Positions 1 through 11,000 of a DNA stretch of 64,000 bases are shown one piece after another. The notes beneath the pieces are model-generated. The model had not been told where the DNA came from. It saw only the letters and a program-made list of their open reading frames with translations, and searched no databases. Origin of the DNA: Paroedura picta (taxonomy: Eukaryota > Chordata > Lepidosauria > Squamata > Gekkonidae); assembly GCF_049243985.1 (NCBI RefSeq), contig NC_135373.1, positions 8,725,501 through 8,789,500 on the forward strand, given 5' to 3'. Within the stretch, counting starts at the first letter, position 1, and every line of letters starts with the position of its first letter. A program made the translations under genes and the position numbers.

Positions 1-149
1 GAGATGTCCCAAACTGGGAAATTGTCGTGAAGAAATCTATAGTGTTTTATGAGCAGGCTTCAGCTATGATGAGAGAACCCCAAATTACAGTTTACTGAAA
101 TATGTAACACTAGCAAGTCGATTACTGTTTAAACCCTTAGTTCATTGCG

Positions 150-345
150 AAGGGAGAGCCTGTAGCTCAGAGGCCGAATATCTGCTACTTATGGAGAAGG
201 TCCTGGATTCAAATCCCGGCATCTCCAGTTGAAAGGACCAGGTAATAGGTGAGACATAAGGCCTCTACCTGAGACCCTGAATAGCAATCACCAGAATAGA
301 CAATATGGACATTGGTGGACCAAGGGTATGATTCTATATATGGTG
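150..345 (+). repeat. tRNA-derived SINE (family C)
   Basis: The head has A-box-like TAGCTCAGAGG and B-box-like GGATTCAAATCC spaced as in a tRNA, followed by a body (aaaggaccaggtaataggtg) shared with copies at 62355 and, inverted, 63765. The cloverleaf does not close, so it is not a functional tRNA. Confidence 0.7.
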
Positions 346-693
346 GCTTTAGGCGTTCTTCCCCTACAGGACCAGGAAGCCTTGTCTACCTGTTAATTTG
401 TTTGAAGTGCTATATCTCTCCCCCCCCCCCATATATGAATCCATCCTTTAAACAGCCCTGGGAATCTGAGGTATGTGTGTGAGAGGTGGGGTCACTAGCC
501 AATAGGTGCCTTCCACAGATTCCCCCACTGACCGAATCTTCCAAAGCTCACCAGAGAAATATATTTTCTCAGAGCACCCGAACTGCAATGGAATTGCCAC
601 TCTGAAAACGTTGCGTTCGCCTTCCAGGGACTCTTTGCTACAGAAACGATACCTGAGCCTTTTACAAAGTGGGGCGGAGTCCGTTGCCCTTAC

Positions 694-878
694 AATGAAC
701 TTTTTCGGGACGGGCACAGCTCCCCATCTGGCAATCGATCCACAGACCCCGGAAAACAAAGATCCCCCGGACAAAGCGCTTGACCCAGAATTCTGTCGCG
801 ATCGTGATCGTCACTAGGGTCGTGGCAATGCACGAAAGGAGGATCCCGGCCAGCCGGCATCTCTCGATCTCGTCCAGG
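694..878 (-). CDS. CLDND2-like tetraspan gene, TM1/first-extracellular-loop exon (gene runs off the left edge)
   Basis: This is one internal coding exon of a PMP22/claudin-superfamily membrane protein, read right to left. It follows an acceptor ending ttcttcag and stops at a phase-1 donor (CATT|GTAAGG). It encodes a short cytoplasmic stretch starting LDEIERCR, then TM1 (about 20 residues, beginning RLAGILLSC), then an extracellular segment with the family signature W, GLW, C, C (TEFW ... FRGLWIDCQMGSC). The TM1 start resembles human CLDND2 as I recall it (GGILLSLVAN...). A gene just downstream of NKG7 on the same strand also fits the human order NKG7-CLDND2-ETFB. There is no in-frame Met between acceptor and TM1, so an N-terminal coding exon must lie upstream (above 878); I did not find it. 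Exons for TM2-TM4 must lie left of position 1. The acceptor phase (2) differs from the siblings, so the exact exon start is uncertain. Confidence 0.72.
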
Positions 879-1130
879 CTGAAGAACCACCAAATCAGGG
901 GAGAATGATAGATGGCAGAGCAGCAGCGGGCAACAGGCGGGCACTGAATCGTGCCCGAAGGATTGGGAGTGCTGGATTGACACCCGCCCATTGTCGACAC
1001 CTTGGGGCCCGATCCCCTGCCGATGACTGGGTTGAGTCTCGCTGGAAGGGCCTTAACCCTTCAGGTGAAACTCACAGATTCTATTGGGGAATAAAGGGGA
1101 TTGGTGCCACCATAGTAACGCCAACCATAG
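879..1130. other. Intronic/flanking sequence, nothing recognised
   Basis: No further exon of the CLDND2-like gene and no known repeat could be supported here. Confidence 0.4.
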
Positions 1131-1345
1131 AATCATAGAATCATAGAATCATAGAATCATAGAGTTGGAAGGGGCCATACAGGCCATCTAGTCCAACCCC
1201 CTGCTCAACGCACCATCTAGAACTTCTGCGGATTCTGCACAACTGCATTAGTTCCAGCAAGGCCCGTAGCTCTTCTGGGAGTTCATTCCACCAGGCCAGG
1301 GCCAGGTGGACCTCATGAGGGTTGGGGATCACAACCTGTTAGTAT
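1131..1345 (-). repeat. CR1 3' tip joined to an L2-like LINE fragment
   Basis: (TCATAGAA)n is followed by gagttggaaggggccatac (CR1 3' end on minus), then from about 1240 a minus-strand fragment encoding the WWNELPEELRALLEL end shared with 59680-60000. Confidence 0.75.
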
Positions 1346-1409
1346 TCACAGAGCAGAGTGCCCTGCAAGGGGCATAGGGAGTAAGACGGTTCTGCAGACT
1401 ACACAGCAG

Positions 1410-1455
1410 CATTTGACATAGTTGACATAGTTTGACATAGTTGACATAGTTGACC
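1410..1455. repeat. Short tandem repeat (ttgacatag)n
   Basis: About four imperfect copies of a 9-10-bp unit ttgacatagt. Confidence 0.75.
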
Positions 1456-1469
1456 TTACAAAAAGTTCA

Positions 1470-2520
1470 TTGCAACGGCCTTCATCTTCATTTACCACCT
1501 TGCTGACTCAGAAATACGGGGGACAGCCTTACGATGGTGGGTCTCCTTCCTCCCAGGTCATGGACAGAAGGTTGCAATTAGTGAGAATTTATCACAGCAC
1601 TGCCAACTGCTTTGTGGAGTGCCACAGGGTGTGGTCCTCTCCCTATCTCTGTTCAACATATTATCCACTCTTGCCCAGCTTGTCTGAGAATTTGGAGTGG
1701 AATGACACCCAGCTCTGTCTCTTGATGAGCGGCCACCTGGACTCGCTCCCAGAGTCATTTACCAGCTTCCTGGAAGCAATGATGAGATAGGTCAAGAAGA
1801 ATCATCTGAACTCTTCGAAGACAGAGGTCATGAGGCTGGGTAGGGAAGGGCCAAGTGAGGAAGTGCACCTCCCCTCTCTCGATGGTGTTCAGCTAAAAGC
1901 TCTTCACATTACCAGGAATTTGGGTGTGATCTTCTATGCCTCCCATGCTGGAGGCAGAGGTCACAAGAGAAGCACATCTGGCGTTCTTCCATCTTTGCCA
2001 AGCTAAGCTACTAGAGCCCTACCTGGCCCTGGAGCACTTTAACCACAGTGACCCATGCAACAGTCACCTCTAGGCTAGACTTCTGTAACTAACTTGATGT
2101 GGGCCTACCCTTATCCCTGACCCAGAAATTACAAAAAGTCCAGAGTGCAGCTGCCTGGGTCTTCACAGGAACTTCTTGGAGGGCCCACGTTCCACCTATA
2201 CTTCAGCAGCTACCCTGGCTTCCAGTTGAATTCTGGATCAAGTTTATGGTTCTCACCATGAAGGCCATTCATGGTCTGAGCCAGGCGTACCTAAGGGACC
2301 AAAGAGCTCTACATTCTGTAGATTCCAACCAGTTGGTAGACTCTGGCCTTGAGGAAGCATGTCTTGCCTCAACCAGGGCCAGGACGTTTCCAGTCCTGTC
2401 TCCTACTTGGTGGAATGAGCTCCCCTAGGAGATCCTGATCCCATTAGAAATGACACAGTTCCACAGGGCCAGCAAGGCAGAGCTCTTTCAATAAGCTTTT
2501 AGTTGGGGCCAGTGACCTAA
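1470..2520 (+). repeat. L2-like LINE, reverse transcriptase C-terminal remnant
   Basis: Broken frames on the plus strand carry the LINE C-terminal series KVQSAAAWVFTG, LPWLPVEFWI, YLRDQRAL and STRARTFPVLSPTWWNELP. The same series appears on minus at 51830-52190 and 59680-60160. It is old, with several breaks. Confidence 0.75.
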
Positions 2521-2839
2521 TAACATCAAATAGTCCCCCCAAGGGAAAATTTCCACAGAGAATAGCCCTTATAGACTACGCTAGAAAGAAATTGCACGGA
2601 GATGTCAAGTCAAGTCTTTATTATTACGGTATTAGACCAGTAGTCAAATTACAAGGTACATAAAAACATCTGGCATTAACAAGATAAAAGAATCATTGAT
2701 AACTTAAATATGCACGGAGATGCATTGACAGATTTCAATGGCTGTTTATTGAGATATTTTATTAATGTTTATTGTTTATGGGTGTGTAATTAATTTATAT
2801 TATTGTAACACACTGCCCTGTGAGCAGTATATAAATCAA

Positions 2840-2842
<3 letters not shown>

Positions 2843-2885
<43 letters not shown>

Positions 2886-2929
2886 ATTTATTTGTAGCCT
2901 GGTCTTCCCTGGAGGCTCAGGGTGGCTAA

Positions 2930-2965
<36 letters not shown>

Positions 2966-2966
2966 A
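2843..2966. repeat. (AAT)n and (TG)n microsatellites in LINE-tail sequence
   Basis: A run of aat units at about 2843-2885 ends a LINE 3' tail (agcagtatataaatcaaata). A (tg)n run lies at about 2940-2966. Confidence 0.85.
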
Positions 2967-3545
2967 TAAACCAATAAATAACTCAATACAAATGCTATCA
3001 TCACAAACATCAAAATCATCGATTTGCAATTAGCTTAAAAAATCATTCCAAGGCCGCTGCCTCTCCTTTAGTGAGAGGGATATTTATTCATCTGGTGGGG
3101 TGATGTTTTGACCAGGGAGGCCAGAATTCCGGGGTTGACTCCGGCCTCAACCATAGGCTTGGTGGAACAAGTCTTGAGTGCCATGCAGAGCTGTCCAAGG
3201 TCCTGCAGTGCCCTGATCTCCACCCGGCTGCAGCCATGACTGGAAAGGCCCTGGCCCTGGTTGAGACCAGTTTAACATCTTTGGATTGTATATGAAGTTT
3301 TTATAGACCGTAATAAAAGCTGATTGTTCACCAGTAACATTTGCAAATGTTTGCAATTTTTTAGAAAAGCCAATCCCCCCCCACACAGGCACTTACCAAT
3401 TTTTAAATGTGTACAACAGCACTTTCCAAAGTGAGTATCAAGAATGCATTGGCGGCTGGGCTGGATAGGTTGTTTGAGTTCCCCTGATGGAGACAAAGGC
3501 TCCTGTCCCTTGAATATGTTGCATGCTGAGGACTTCCTTTGCATA

Positions 3546-3625
3546 GCTCAGGGGTGGCCAAACTGTGGCTCTCCAGAGCTCCAGGGACTACAATTCCCAT
3601 GAGCCCCCGCCCTGGTATAGCTGAT
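3546..3625. mobile_element. Half copy of palindromic hAT MITE
   Basis: caggggtggccaaactg and ggactacaattcccatgagc match the left arm of the complete copies (for example 5704-5841); the right arm is missing. Confidence 0.65.
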
Positions 3626-3667
3626 GCTGCCTCCAATGGAACAGGGAGATTCCAGTCTCTTTGCCTG

Positions 3668-4168
3668 ATCATAGAATCATAGAATCATAGAATCATAGAA
3701 TCATAGAATCATAGAGTTGGAAGGGGCCATACAGGCCATCTAGTCCAACCCCCTGCTCAACACAGGATCAGCCCAAAGCATCCTAAAGCATCCAAGAAAA
3801 GTGTGTATCCAACCTTTGCTTGAAGACTGCCAGTGAGGGGGAGCTCACCACCACCTTAGGCAGCCTATTCCACTGCTGAACTACTCTGACTGTGAAAAAC
3901 TTTTTCCTGATACCTAGCCTATATCGTTGTACTTGAAGTTTAAACCCATTATTGCGTGTCCTCTCCTCTGCAGCCAGCAGAAACAGCATCCTGCCCTCCT
4001 CCAAGTGACAACCTTTCAAATACTTAAAGAGGGCTATCATGTCCCCTCTCAACCTCCTTTTCTCCAGGCTGAACATTCCCAACTCCCTCAACCTATCTTC
4101 ATAGGGCTTGGTCCCTTGGCCCCAGATCATCCTTGTCGCTCTCTGTACCCTTTCAATTTTATCTCTTT
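3668..4168 (-). repeat. CR1 LINE 3' end
   Basis: It has a (TCATAGAA)n tail and the minus-strand ORF2 C-terminus: DRLRELGMFSLEKRRLRGD, FFTVRVVQQWNRLP, FKQRLDTHFSWML. Confidence 0.9.
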
Positions 4169-4683
4169 GACTCCTGATAACTCATACTCTGAAAATCACT
4201 ACAGGGGAGAGTTTAAGAAATCTCTTTTTTAGAGCAGCAGCTGGTTGGCTCAGAGAGAAAGTTTTCCAACCAATTATTTACATGAAGTAAATGGAGCATG
4301 GCCTTCTTTTCTATCAGGATTGTTTGGAGTTCACAGAATGGGATGATTTGATATGATAATCCCCTGGATAAAGCATGTGCAAAACAGGAAGGCCCAGTAT
4401 TTGTTGGGGAGTTTTTCCTCGTATCTACTGGTTGTCCTGGCCCGGAGTATCCTAGATTGTATTTGAGGATTCAGCAGACACAGTGTGGAGACCTGGAAGT
4501 TAGAAGATTGTGCTCCTTTTTATGGGACATTATGTGGTATATGTGTCAAAAATATGTCTGTGACAGATATGTTATGTAATTCCTTGTAGAAGTGAATAGC
4601 GAGTGTGTTTGCTGTTTTGTGTCATTCATATTTAGATTTTCTGTATAACTGTAGTGAGATTTTTTTTCTAATTTATTTTTCTT

Positions 4684-5135
4684 AGAGAGCCAGCTTGGTG
4701 TAGTGCTTAGGAGTACGGACTTCTAATCTGGTAAGCAGGGTTTGAATCCGCACTCCCCACATGCAGCCAGCTGGGTGATCTTGGGCTCGCCACAGCACCG
4801 ATAAAGCTGGTCTGACTGAGCAGTAATATCAGGGCTCTTTCCGCATCACCCACCTCACAGGGTGTCTGTTGTGGGGAGAGGAATGGGAAGGCGACTGTAA
4901 GCCGCTTTGAGACTCCTTCAGGTAGAGAAAAGCAGCATATAAGAACCAGTTCTCTTCTTCAATAATATTAGAGCTCTCTCAGCCTCACCCACCTCACAGG
5001 GTGTCTGTTGTGGGGAGAGGAAAGGGAAGGCAAATGAAAGCCACTTTGAGACTCCTTCAGATAGAGAAAAGCAGCATATAAGAACCAATTCTTCTTCTTC
5101 AGTGATATCAGGGCTTTGAGCCTCCTTCGGGTAGA
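4684..5135 (+). repeat. Sauria-type SINE with tandem 3' segments
   Basis: A tRNA-like head (gagccagcttggtgtagtgc), then gccagctgggtgatcttggg, cacagggtgtctgttgtggg and the tail agcagcatataagaaccag with CTT. The 3' half is repeated from about 4965 and again in part at about 5100. Confidence 0.85.
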
Positions 5136-5189
5136 CCTAAATTACAATTTCTTTGATTAATGTTTTATTGTTTATTACAATTTATTGTA

Positions 5190-5470
5190 GAGCCTCTTGT
5201 GGCGCAGAGTGGTAAGGCAGCCGTCTGAAAGCTTTGCCCATAAGGCTGGGAGTTCAATCCCAGCAGCCGGCTCAAGGTTGACTCAGCCTTCCATCCTTCC
5301 GAGGTCGGTAAAATGAGTACCCAGCTTGCTGGGGGGTAAACGGTCATGACTGGGGAAGGCACTGGCAAACCACCCCGTATTGAGTCTGCCATGAAAACGC
5401 TAGAGGGCGTCACCCCAAGGGTCAGACATGACTCGGTGCTTGCACAGGGGATACCTTTACCTTTACCTTT
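5190..5470 (+). repeat. tRNA-derived SINE (agcctcttgtggcgcag family) with exact target duplication
   Basis: The head is gagcctcttgtggcgcagag, the tail is (ctttac)n. It is flanked by identical 15-bp repeats ttacaatttattgta (5175-5189 and 5471-5485). Other copies: 21668, 28370, 28750, 39949. Confidence 0.9.
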
Positions 5471-5526
5471 TTACAATTTATTGTAACCAAAGGTTTGTAA
5501 TTTCAGATGGGAAGGATGGATTATAA

Positions 5527-5532
5527 GAATAA

Positions 5533-5620
<88 letters not shown>

Positions 5621-5622
5621 AA
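5527..5622. repeat. (ATT)n microsatellite
   Basis: About 30 uninterrupted tta units. Confidence 0.97.
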
Positions 5623-5703
5623 AAATTGGGCTGTGACTTGACAGGATGTTCCATTACCGATAATGGTGAGAGGATACCCTGGTTGAGAACGCTTGCTTTA
5701 GAG

Positions 5704-5841
5704 CAGGGGTAATCAAACTGCGGCCCTCCAGATGTCCATGGACTACAATTCCCATGAGCCCCCTGCCAGCGAATGCTGGCAGGGGGCTCATGGGAATTGT
5801 AGTTCATGGACATCTGGAGGGCCACAGTTTGATTACCCCTG
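5704..5841. mobile_element. Palindromic hAT MITE, complete, with 8-bp TSD
   Basis: A near-perfect inverted repeat from caggggtaatcaaactg to its complement. It is flanked by identical ctttagag (5696-5703, 5842-5849), the 8-bp duplication typical of hAT elements. Confidence 0.92.
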
Positions 5842-6544
5842 CTTTAGAGTCTCTCCCCTGCCCTCCCCAAGCCCCACCCTTAAATCTTCAGCAATTTCTA
5901 AGAGAGCCGCTGGCAACATGTTGTTGGGTTGTAGCACTATCTCTTTTATAATCCAGACTCTTGTTTTGAATCTCTGTCTCTATCATTGCCGAGGAAGGTG
6001 GAGAATGATTTTAATAGCTCTCTCTTTTTTTTTAAGCTTTCCTGTTAGAAAGCATGAGGATCCCAACTTGCTTTTGTTGATGTGGAACAAATCTTCTGGC
6101 ATGCCTCGTCAACTGGAAATGGAGATGGATGTGACATCTGTTGTCCCAACCACAAAATGAGCCAGAAGATGGAGGACCCAGCCAGTGGCCGCACAAGCCC
6201 CTGGGGCCTGGGCAGCCCCTGCACAACTTGTAAGGGGCCGAGGCAGTGGATGACCTCCCCCGAGGCTGAGGCACTGGCTGCCCCACCCCCAAGGCTGAGA
6301 TAGAGAACACACAAGCCCCAGGGCCGAGGCAGCCTCTGAGTGACCTGCAGGGGCAGAAGCAGTGGCAGAGGAGCAGATAAGAAGTAGGGGCAGAGGGGAA
6401 GGGAGTAAGTGAGTGCGTACTCGTGTGCTTATACTTGTGTGCATGCTCGCATGCGTGTGTGTGTGACCCATGGTGATAAAGACAGCAGGTAAGCAGAAGG
6501 GGGGGAAGTGAGTGTGTGTGCACACATATGCATGTGTTTGCTTG

Positions 6545-6620
6545 CTTGGAGGGCGGGAAGTTGGGAAGCCATTAGGTAAGGGGGGAAATGGGAGGGGAGA
6601 GGGCAGTAAATCTCTGTCGG

Positions 6621-6653
<33 letters not shown>

Positions 6654-6760
6654 ATGTTTGCTTGCTTGCTTGGAGGTAAGTAGGTTGGGAAGCCATTAGG
6701 TAAGGGGGGAAATGGAAGGGCGGTAGGGAAGTGAATTTCTGTTTGTGAGTGTGACCCTGA
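6545..6760. repeat. Tandem duplication with (TG)n
   Basis: The segment ttgggaagccattaggtaag occurs twice about 125 bp apart, separated by a (tg)n run at about 6624-6652. Confidence 0.8.
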
Positions 6761-6794
6761 CAAAGTCACATGCCCTCTGAGTGTCAGGACAAAT

Positions 6795-6975
6795 TTTTGA
6801 ACAAAACTTGAGTCCAGGGGCACCTTTAAGACACAACAACGTTTTATTCATGGCATGGGCTTTTGTTTGCATGCAGACTTCCTCAGACAATGAAACAGGA
6901 ATCACCCCAAGACAGATATAAGGAGAGAGTAAATTAGCGGTAAATTAGTAAACAGCATGGTGAAGATCTCCGACG
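6795..6975 (-). repeat. Dispersed repeat (family D)
   Basis: It contains ttgagtccaggggcaccttt and tgcatgcagacttcctcaga, shared with 8190-8310, 16621-16740, 18170-18355 and 38275-38370. Class not determined. Confidence 0.6.
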
Positions 6976-7002
6976 AATATACAGCATAACCAAAGGCCTT
7001 GC

Positions 7003-7475
7003 TGTCAAGCGTTGCAAGAACTCACAACAAGCTTCTTTACTAAAGAAAGCGTTTATTGAGAAGTTACTTCATACACCTAAGCTAAGAAAGTCAAATCTGC
7101 CTGAGTTCACATTTGCCTCCTCTTATCAATAGTGTTCTCCCGCCCAAAACTTGAGAGTTCCCAGGGGAGGGGGGGATGAGGCGCCAGGTGCCATAAACCC
7201 TAGTGTTACTTCTCGCACGTCCTTGGTGCCTCCGGACAAGATAAGATGTTATGGTTACAAAAGGCAGACCCAGCCGGGAGGTTTAAAAGACAAATAATTC
7301 ACAGCTCCCTGAGATAGCAGGATGCAGCAGAATAGTTTCGATTTCAGGCATGCAAGCATAATATATGGGCCTTGGTTACAAGGGGCCCCAGGAACAGAAA
7401 GTCAAAAAAGGCAAAGCAAACAAACATGGAGATTCTCATGTCAATTCATGGCAGGAACAAGCAGTGATCCTGACA
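7003..7475. mobile_element. Possible solo LTR (old retrovirus-like fossil)
   Basis: A 473-bp block begins TGTCA and ends TGACA, with an AATAAA on the minus strand near its low end and near-matching 5-bp flanks (cttgc/ctggc). No internal coding region is attached. Family unknown. Confidence 0.35.
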
Positions 7476-7730
7476 CTGGCTAGAATGACTTGCTTTTGCA
7501 AAGCTGATTCCAAAGCTATCAGTTCCCCATACACAGTCAGGATTGTGTGTCATGGTCTCATAAATTCATGGGTCAGCCTAGTTTCTTAGGCGCCTAGTTT
7601 CTCACTCTAATCTACCTACTGTCCTCAAAACAAGAGAATGGGCAGAGACCATCCTCTGAAGCAGCCATTTTCTCCAGAGGCACTGATCTCTGCGACGGGG
7701 AGATCAGTTGTAATTCCAGGAGATCTACAG

Positions 7731-7894
7731 CAGGGGTAGTCAACCTGTCGTCGTCCAGATGTTCGTGGACTACAATTCCCATGAGCTCCCTGCCAGCAAA
7801 TGCTGGCAGGGGGGTCATAGGAATTGTAGTCCATGAACATCTAGAGCAGGGGTAGTCAACCTGTGGTCCTCCAAATGTTCATGGACTACAATTT
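7731..7894. mobile_element. hAT MITE plus half copy, abutting
   Basis: caggggtagtcaacctgtcg begins a palindrome whose right end stops at 7846; a second left arm (caggggtagtcaacctgtgg) starts at 7847 and breaks off near 7894. Confidence 0.8.
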
Positions 7895-7954
7895 TGGTTT
7901 GGGGGAATGTCTCCGTTGTAAGTTTCTCCTCTTTGCTTCTGCAGTTCCGGGCTC

Positions 7955-8013
7955 TCACACTCTCTCGTAGCTGGAAGCGGGGGAGCGTAGGTGCAGAAGA
8001 AGGCTCAACGCAC
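7955..8013 (-). CDS. NKG7: NKG7 last coding exon (end of TM4 and sorting-signal tail)
   Basis: The acceptor is ccttcctggcag and the exon is entered in phase 1 (G + GT = Gly). It encodes ALSLLLHLRSPASSYERV followed by TGA at 7955-7957. It is too short for a simple ORF scan and was found by looking for the expected G-A-L-S-L continuation of TM4. The C-terminal YERV ends the protein. Confidence 0.88.
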
Positions 8014-11000
8014 CTGCCAGGAAGGGGGGGGGGAGAGAAAGGTAAGGTGAGTGCCTGAAGTTAGAGCCAGAGTGAGTGCTTACTCTGAATTATAATGAAC
8101 TTACCTTCTTGTTTCCTGTGTGCCCAGAGCCGCAAGGGGAGGGGGTATATAAATATAAGGAATAAATAAAATAAGGGCCGCAGATAGACTTAGGTGGGTC
8201 ACTGTGTTAGTCTGAGGAAGCAGGACAACGTTTGAGTCCAGTGGCCCGCTTAAGACCCACCAAGTTTCATCCTGGGTATAAGCGTTGGTGTGCATGCGCA
8301 CTTCATCAGAATATTCCTGACCATTCCATACAGATAGAGAGAGATTTAATTGCCAGAAAGGGCTGGCGGGAGTGAAGATGCATAGCAGATAATGGCTGAG
8401 ACTGGATTAAGACCAGAATCAAGATCTGTAAATTGCTGCAAAGAAGCATACAGATACAAGAACTAGCAAACAGACCTGAGAAGGAGTTTGAGTCCCTTGT
8501 CAATGCAAAAGTCAACAAGGACCACAATCAGGGCTGCTTTTTCTGTGCAGCACATGCTACAGGCCCTGTGCTTCTAGCGGCCCCCTCACAGCACCTTCCC
8601 CCCATGGATCAGGGCCATAGCCTCTCTCCTCCCCCCTTTCCCCTCTTTAAGGATGCTCAGAGTGACACCCCTTTCCACTGTGGGAACCCCTCTACCCCCA
8701 GGCTGGCTGCTCCCACCGGAATTGTACTCCCCCACCTTAAACTGGCTCTGGTGTTACGGGCCCCATGAATCCTTAAACCCCTCCTGTCTGCAATAGGACC
8801 TTTCCTTCTTCAGATCCCAGCTCTTGAGCCTTCTTGCCCCCACACCCTTTGACCCCTGAGCTCACCGGCCAGCAGAAGCATGGGGAAGGTTGCCCACGCG
8901 AGGTAGAAGGACCACTCGTAAGTGCGCTGGATGCTGGAATCTTTGTTCTCCCAGGATTCTGCCGTGTACACGGCCACAGCGATGAGCGTGCAGAGTCCTG
9001 CAAAGAAGGCACAGACAAGACGTTAATTCAAGCCCCCAAATCACGCAGGAACACTTCTTCCTTCTAGAGCCAGTTTGGTGTAGTGGTTAGGAGTGGGGAC
9101 TTCTAATCTGGCATGCCAGGTTCGATTCTGCGCTCCCCCACATGCAGCCAGCTGGGTGACCTTGGGCTCGCCACGGCACTGATAAAACTGTTCTGACCGG
9201 GCAGTAATATCAGGGCTCTCTCAGCCTCACCTACCCCACAGGGTGTCTGTTGTGGGGAGAGGAATGGGAAGGCGACTGTAAGCCGCTTTGAGACTCCTTC
9301 AGGTAGGGAAAAGCGGCATATAAGAACCAACTCTTCTTCTTCTTCTTCTTCTTCATCCTCGGATCACTGGCAGGGAAGGCGGATTCGAGTTGCCTGTGCC
9401 TAAGGAGAGTACTGGAAGCTCTGTTGCTGTATTACTTCTGTCTCCACCTATTTCTTATGGCAGGGGTGGACTTCGCTTTTGAAACACTGATGTCCTCCAT
9501 CCGTGGTTCAGTTGTGATTGTGGGAGGTCTCCATTCCCTACCTGGAGATTGGCAACCTAAGGAACATCTCCATACTCCTGGGGGGGGCACCACCCCACGC
9601 ATTCCACCTCACACCATCCATAGGCATGCAGTTTGCCAACCTACCAGCTGAGAAGGCCGACATGGAAGCGATGAAGGATCCCCGTACATTGTAGATGGTG
9701 TGTCGTTTGAACAGGGCAATGAGAGAAACTGTGAGTGCGAAAGCTGCCAGGGAGGCCAAGATCAGGAACACGCGTGTGGCCACAATGTAATCTGCAAACA
9801 AAGCAAATGGCTACTAAAGGTTAACAGACACACCCCCCCTCCCCGTTTCTTAATGAAGGAACACACCAGAACCAAATAGACTTCAAAAATAAAATTGGGT
9901 GCCACGCTGGTTGATCAACCAAGCAACTTTTATAACGAAAGGTCTGTGCATGAAAATGGGGCTCCTGATGCCTGCCAGCCAGGTGAATCAATGTCTAATT
10001 TCCTTTCTACATGTCAGGAATGCTACCCATATGGATATTAATACTCATGCCAATATGGATCTGGCCCTTTCATGAGGGAGACTGAGCTAGCCACCAGGAA
10101 CAGAAGTTGACAGCTAATGTAGAATTATGTTTTACTATATGGACCATACAATTTGGTTCCTCTGCCTCCAGATCCTCTGCCTCCTTTATCCATATTTTTT
10201 TTTTAAAACTACTTGGTCACCTATGGTGAAGGAGAATCATCTCCAGGCGACTATGGGTCGGATCTGCACTAATTTTTTCTATCAGTGGAAGGTGCTTCCA
10301 TCAGTGGAGCAGAACTTTCCTGCCTCCTTGCCTCCTTCTGCAGTTGACTGAAATAATTCTCCTGGGGGAGAACTGGGAACGCATCAGAATGGCATAGAGG
10401 CAAATGGGGCATCTACAGACAGAAGTGGAAAGTTGCACAACTTCCTTCTCTCCTTCCATTAACTGAATTTTCAGTTTGGATCCAACCCCATATTTTGTAA
10501 ATAGAAAGCTAGTGATCAAACGAAGCACAAGCTTAGAAAACAGGAAGATGCAAGCAGGGATCCACAAGAATTTTGGAAGGAGTGATTCCCCCTGCTCTTC
10601 TGATCCCAGCTTTGCCATGGCAGATTTAAGTCTCCAGATTATGGTGCAGTTCGTTGTTACATATTTTGATGTTCATATATGAAAATAAATACTAATGAAC
10701 AATTTATAAGATCTTCTTAAAATGAATAGTAGGTATGTGAACATTTGCCCAGACAAGTAACTTCATGGTGGAAAGTGGTATCAAGTCATAGTGACCCTGT
10801 AGGGTAGGTAGCCTTCCTCAACTTTTTTTATAATTGAGAAACCTCTAAAACGTTCTTTAGGCTTCAAGAAACCCCAGAAGTGGTGCGATCGTGCAGAATA
10901 TGGTTGGGAAACAGAGCTGTGGACACGCCTACCTCGGGCCCCTCCCCCTTTCCACCACCTCCAGGCCCCTCAGTGGCCATTTTGGGAGGGGAGGGGAGGG

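Noticed and set aside
150-235. tRNA gene
   Set aside because: A- and B-box-like blocks are present but the acceptor stem does not pair and related copies occur elsewhere; it is a tRNA-derived SINE.
5704-5841. CRISPR-like repeat or dedicated microRNA hairpin
   Set aside because: The hairpins are dispersed with 8-bp target duplications, so they are MITEs.
6032-6696. Long minus ORFs rich in His/Thr
   Set aside because: They cover (TG)n and duplicated low-complexity DNA; no motif and no splice context.
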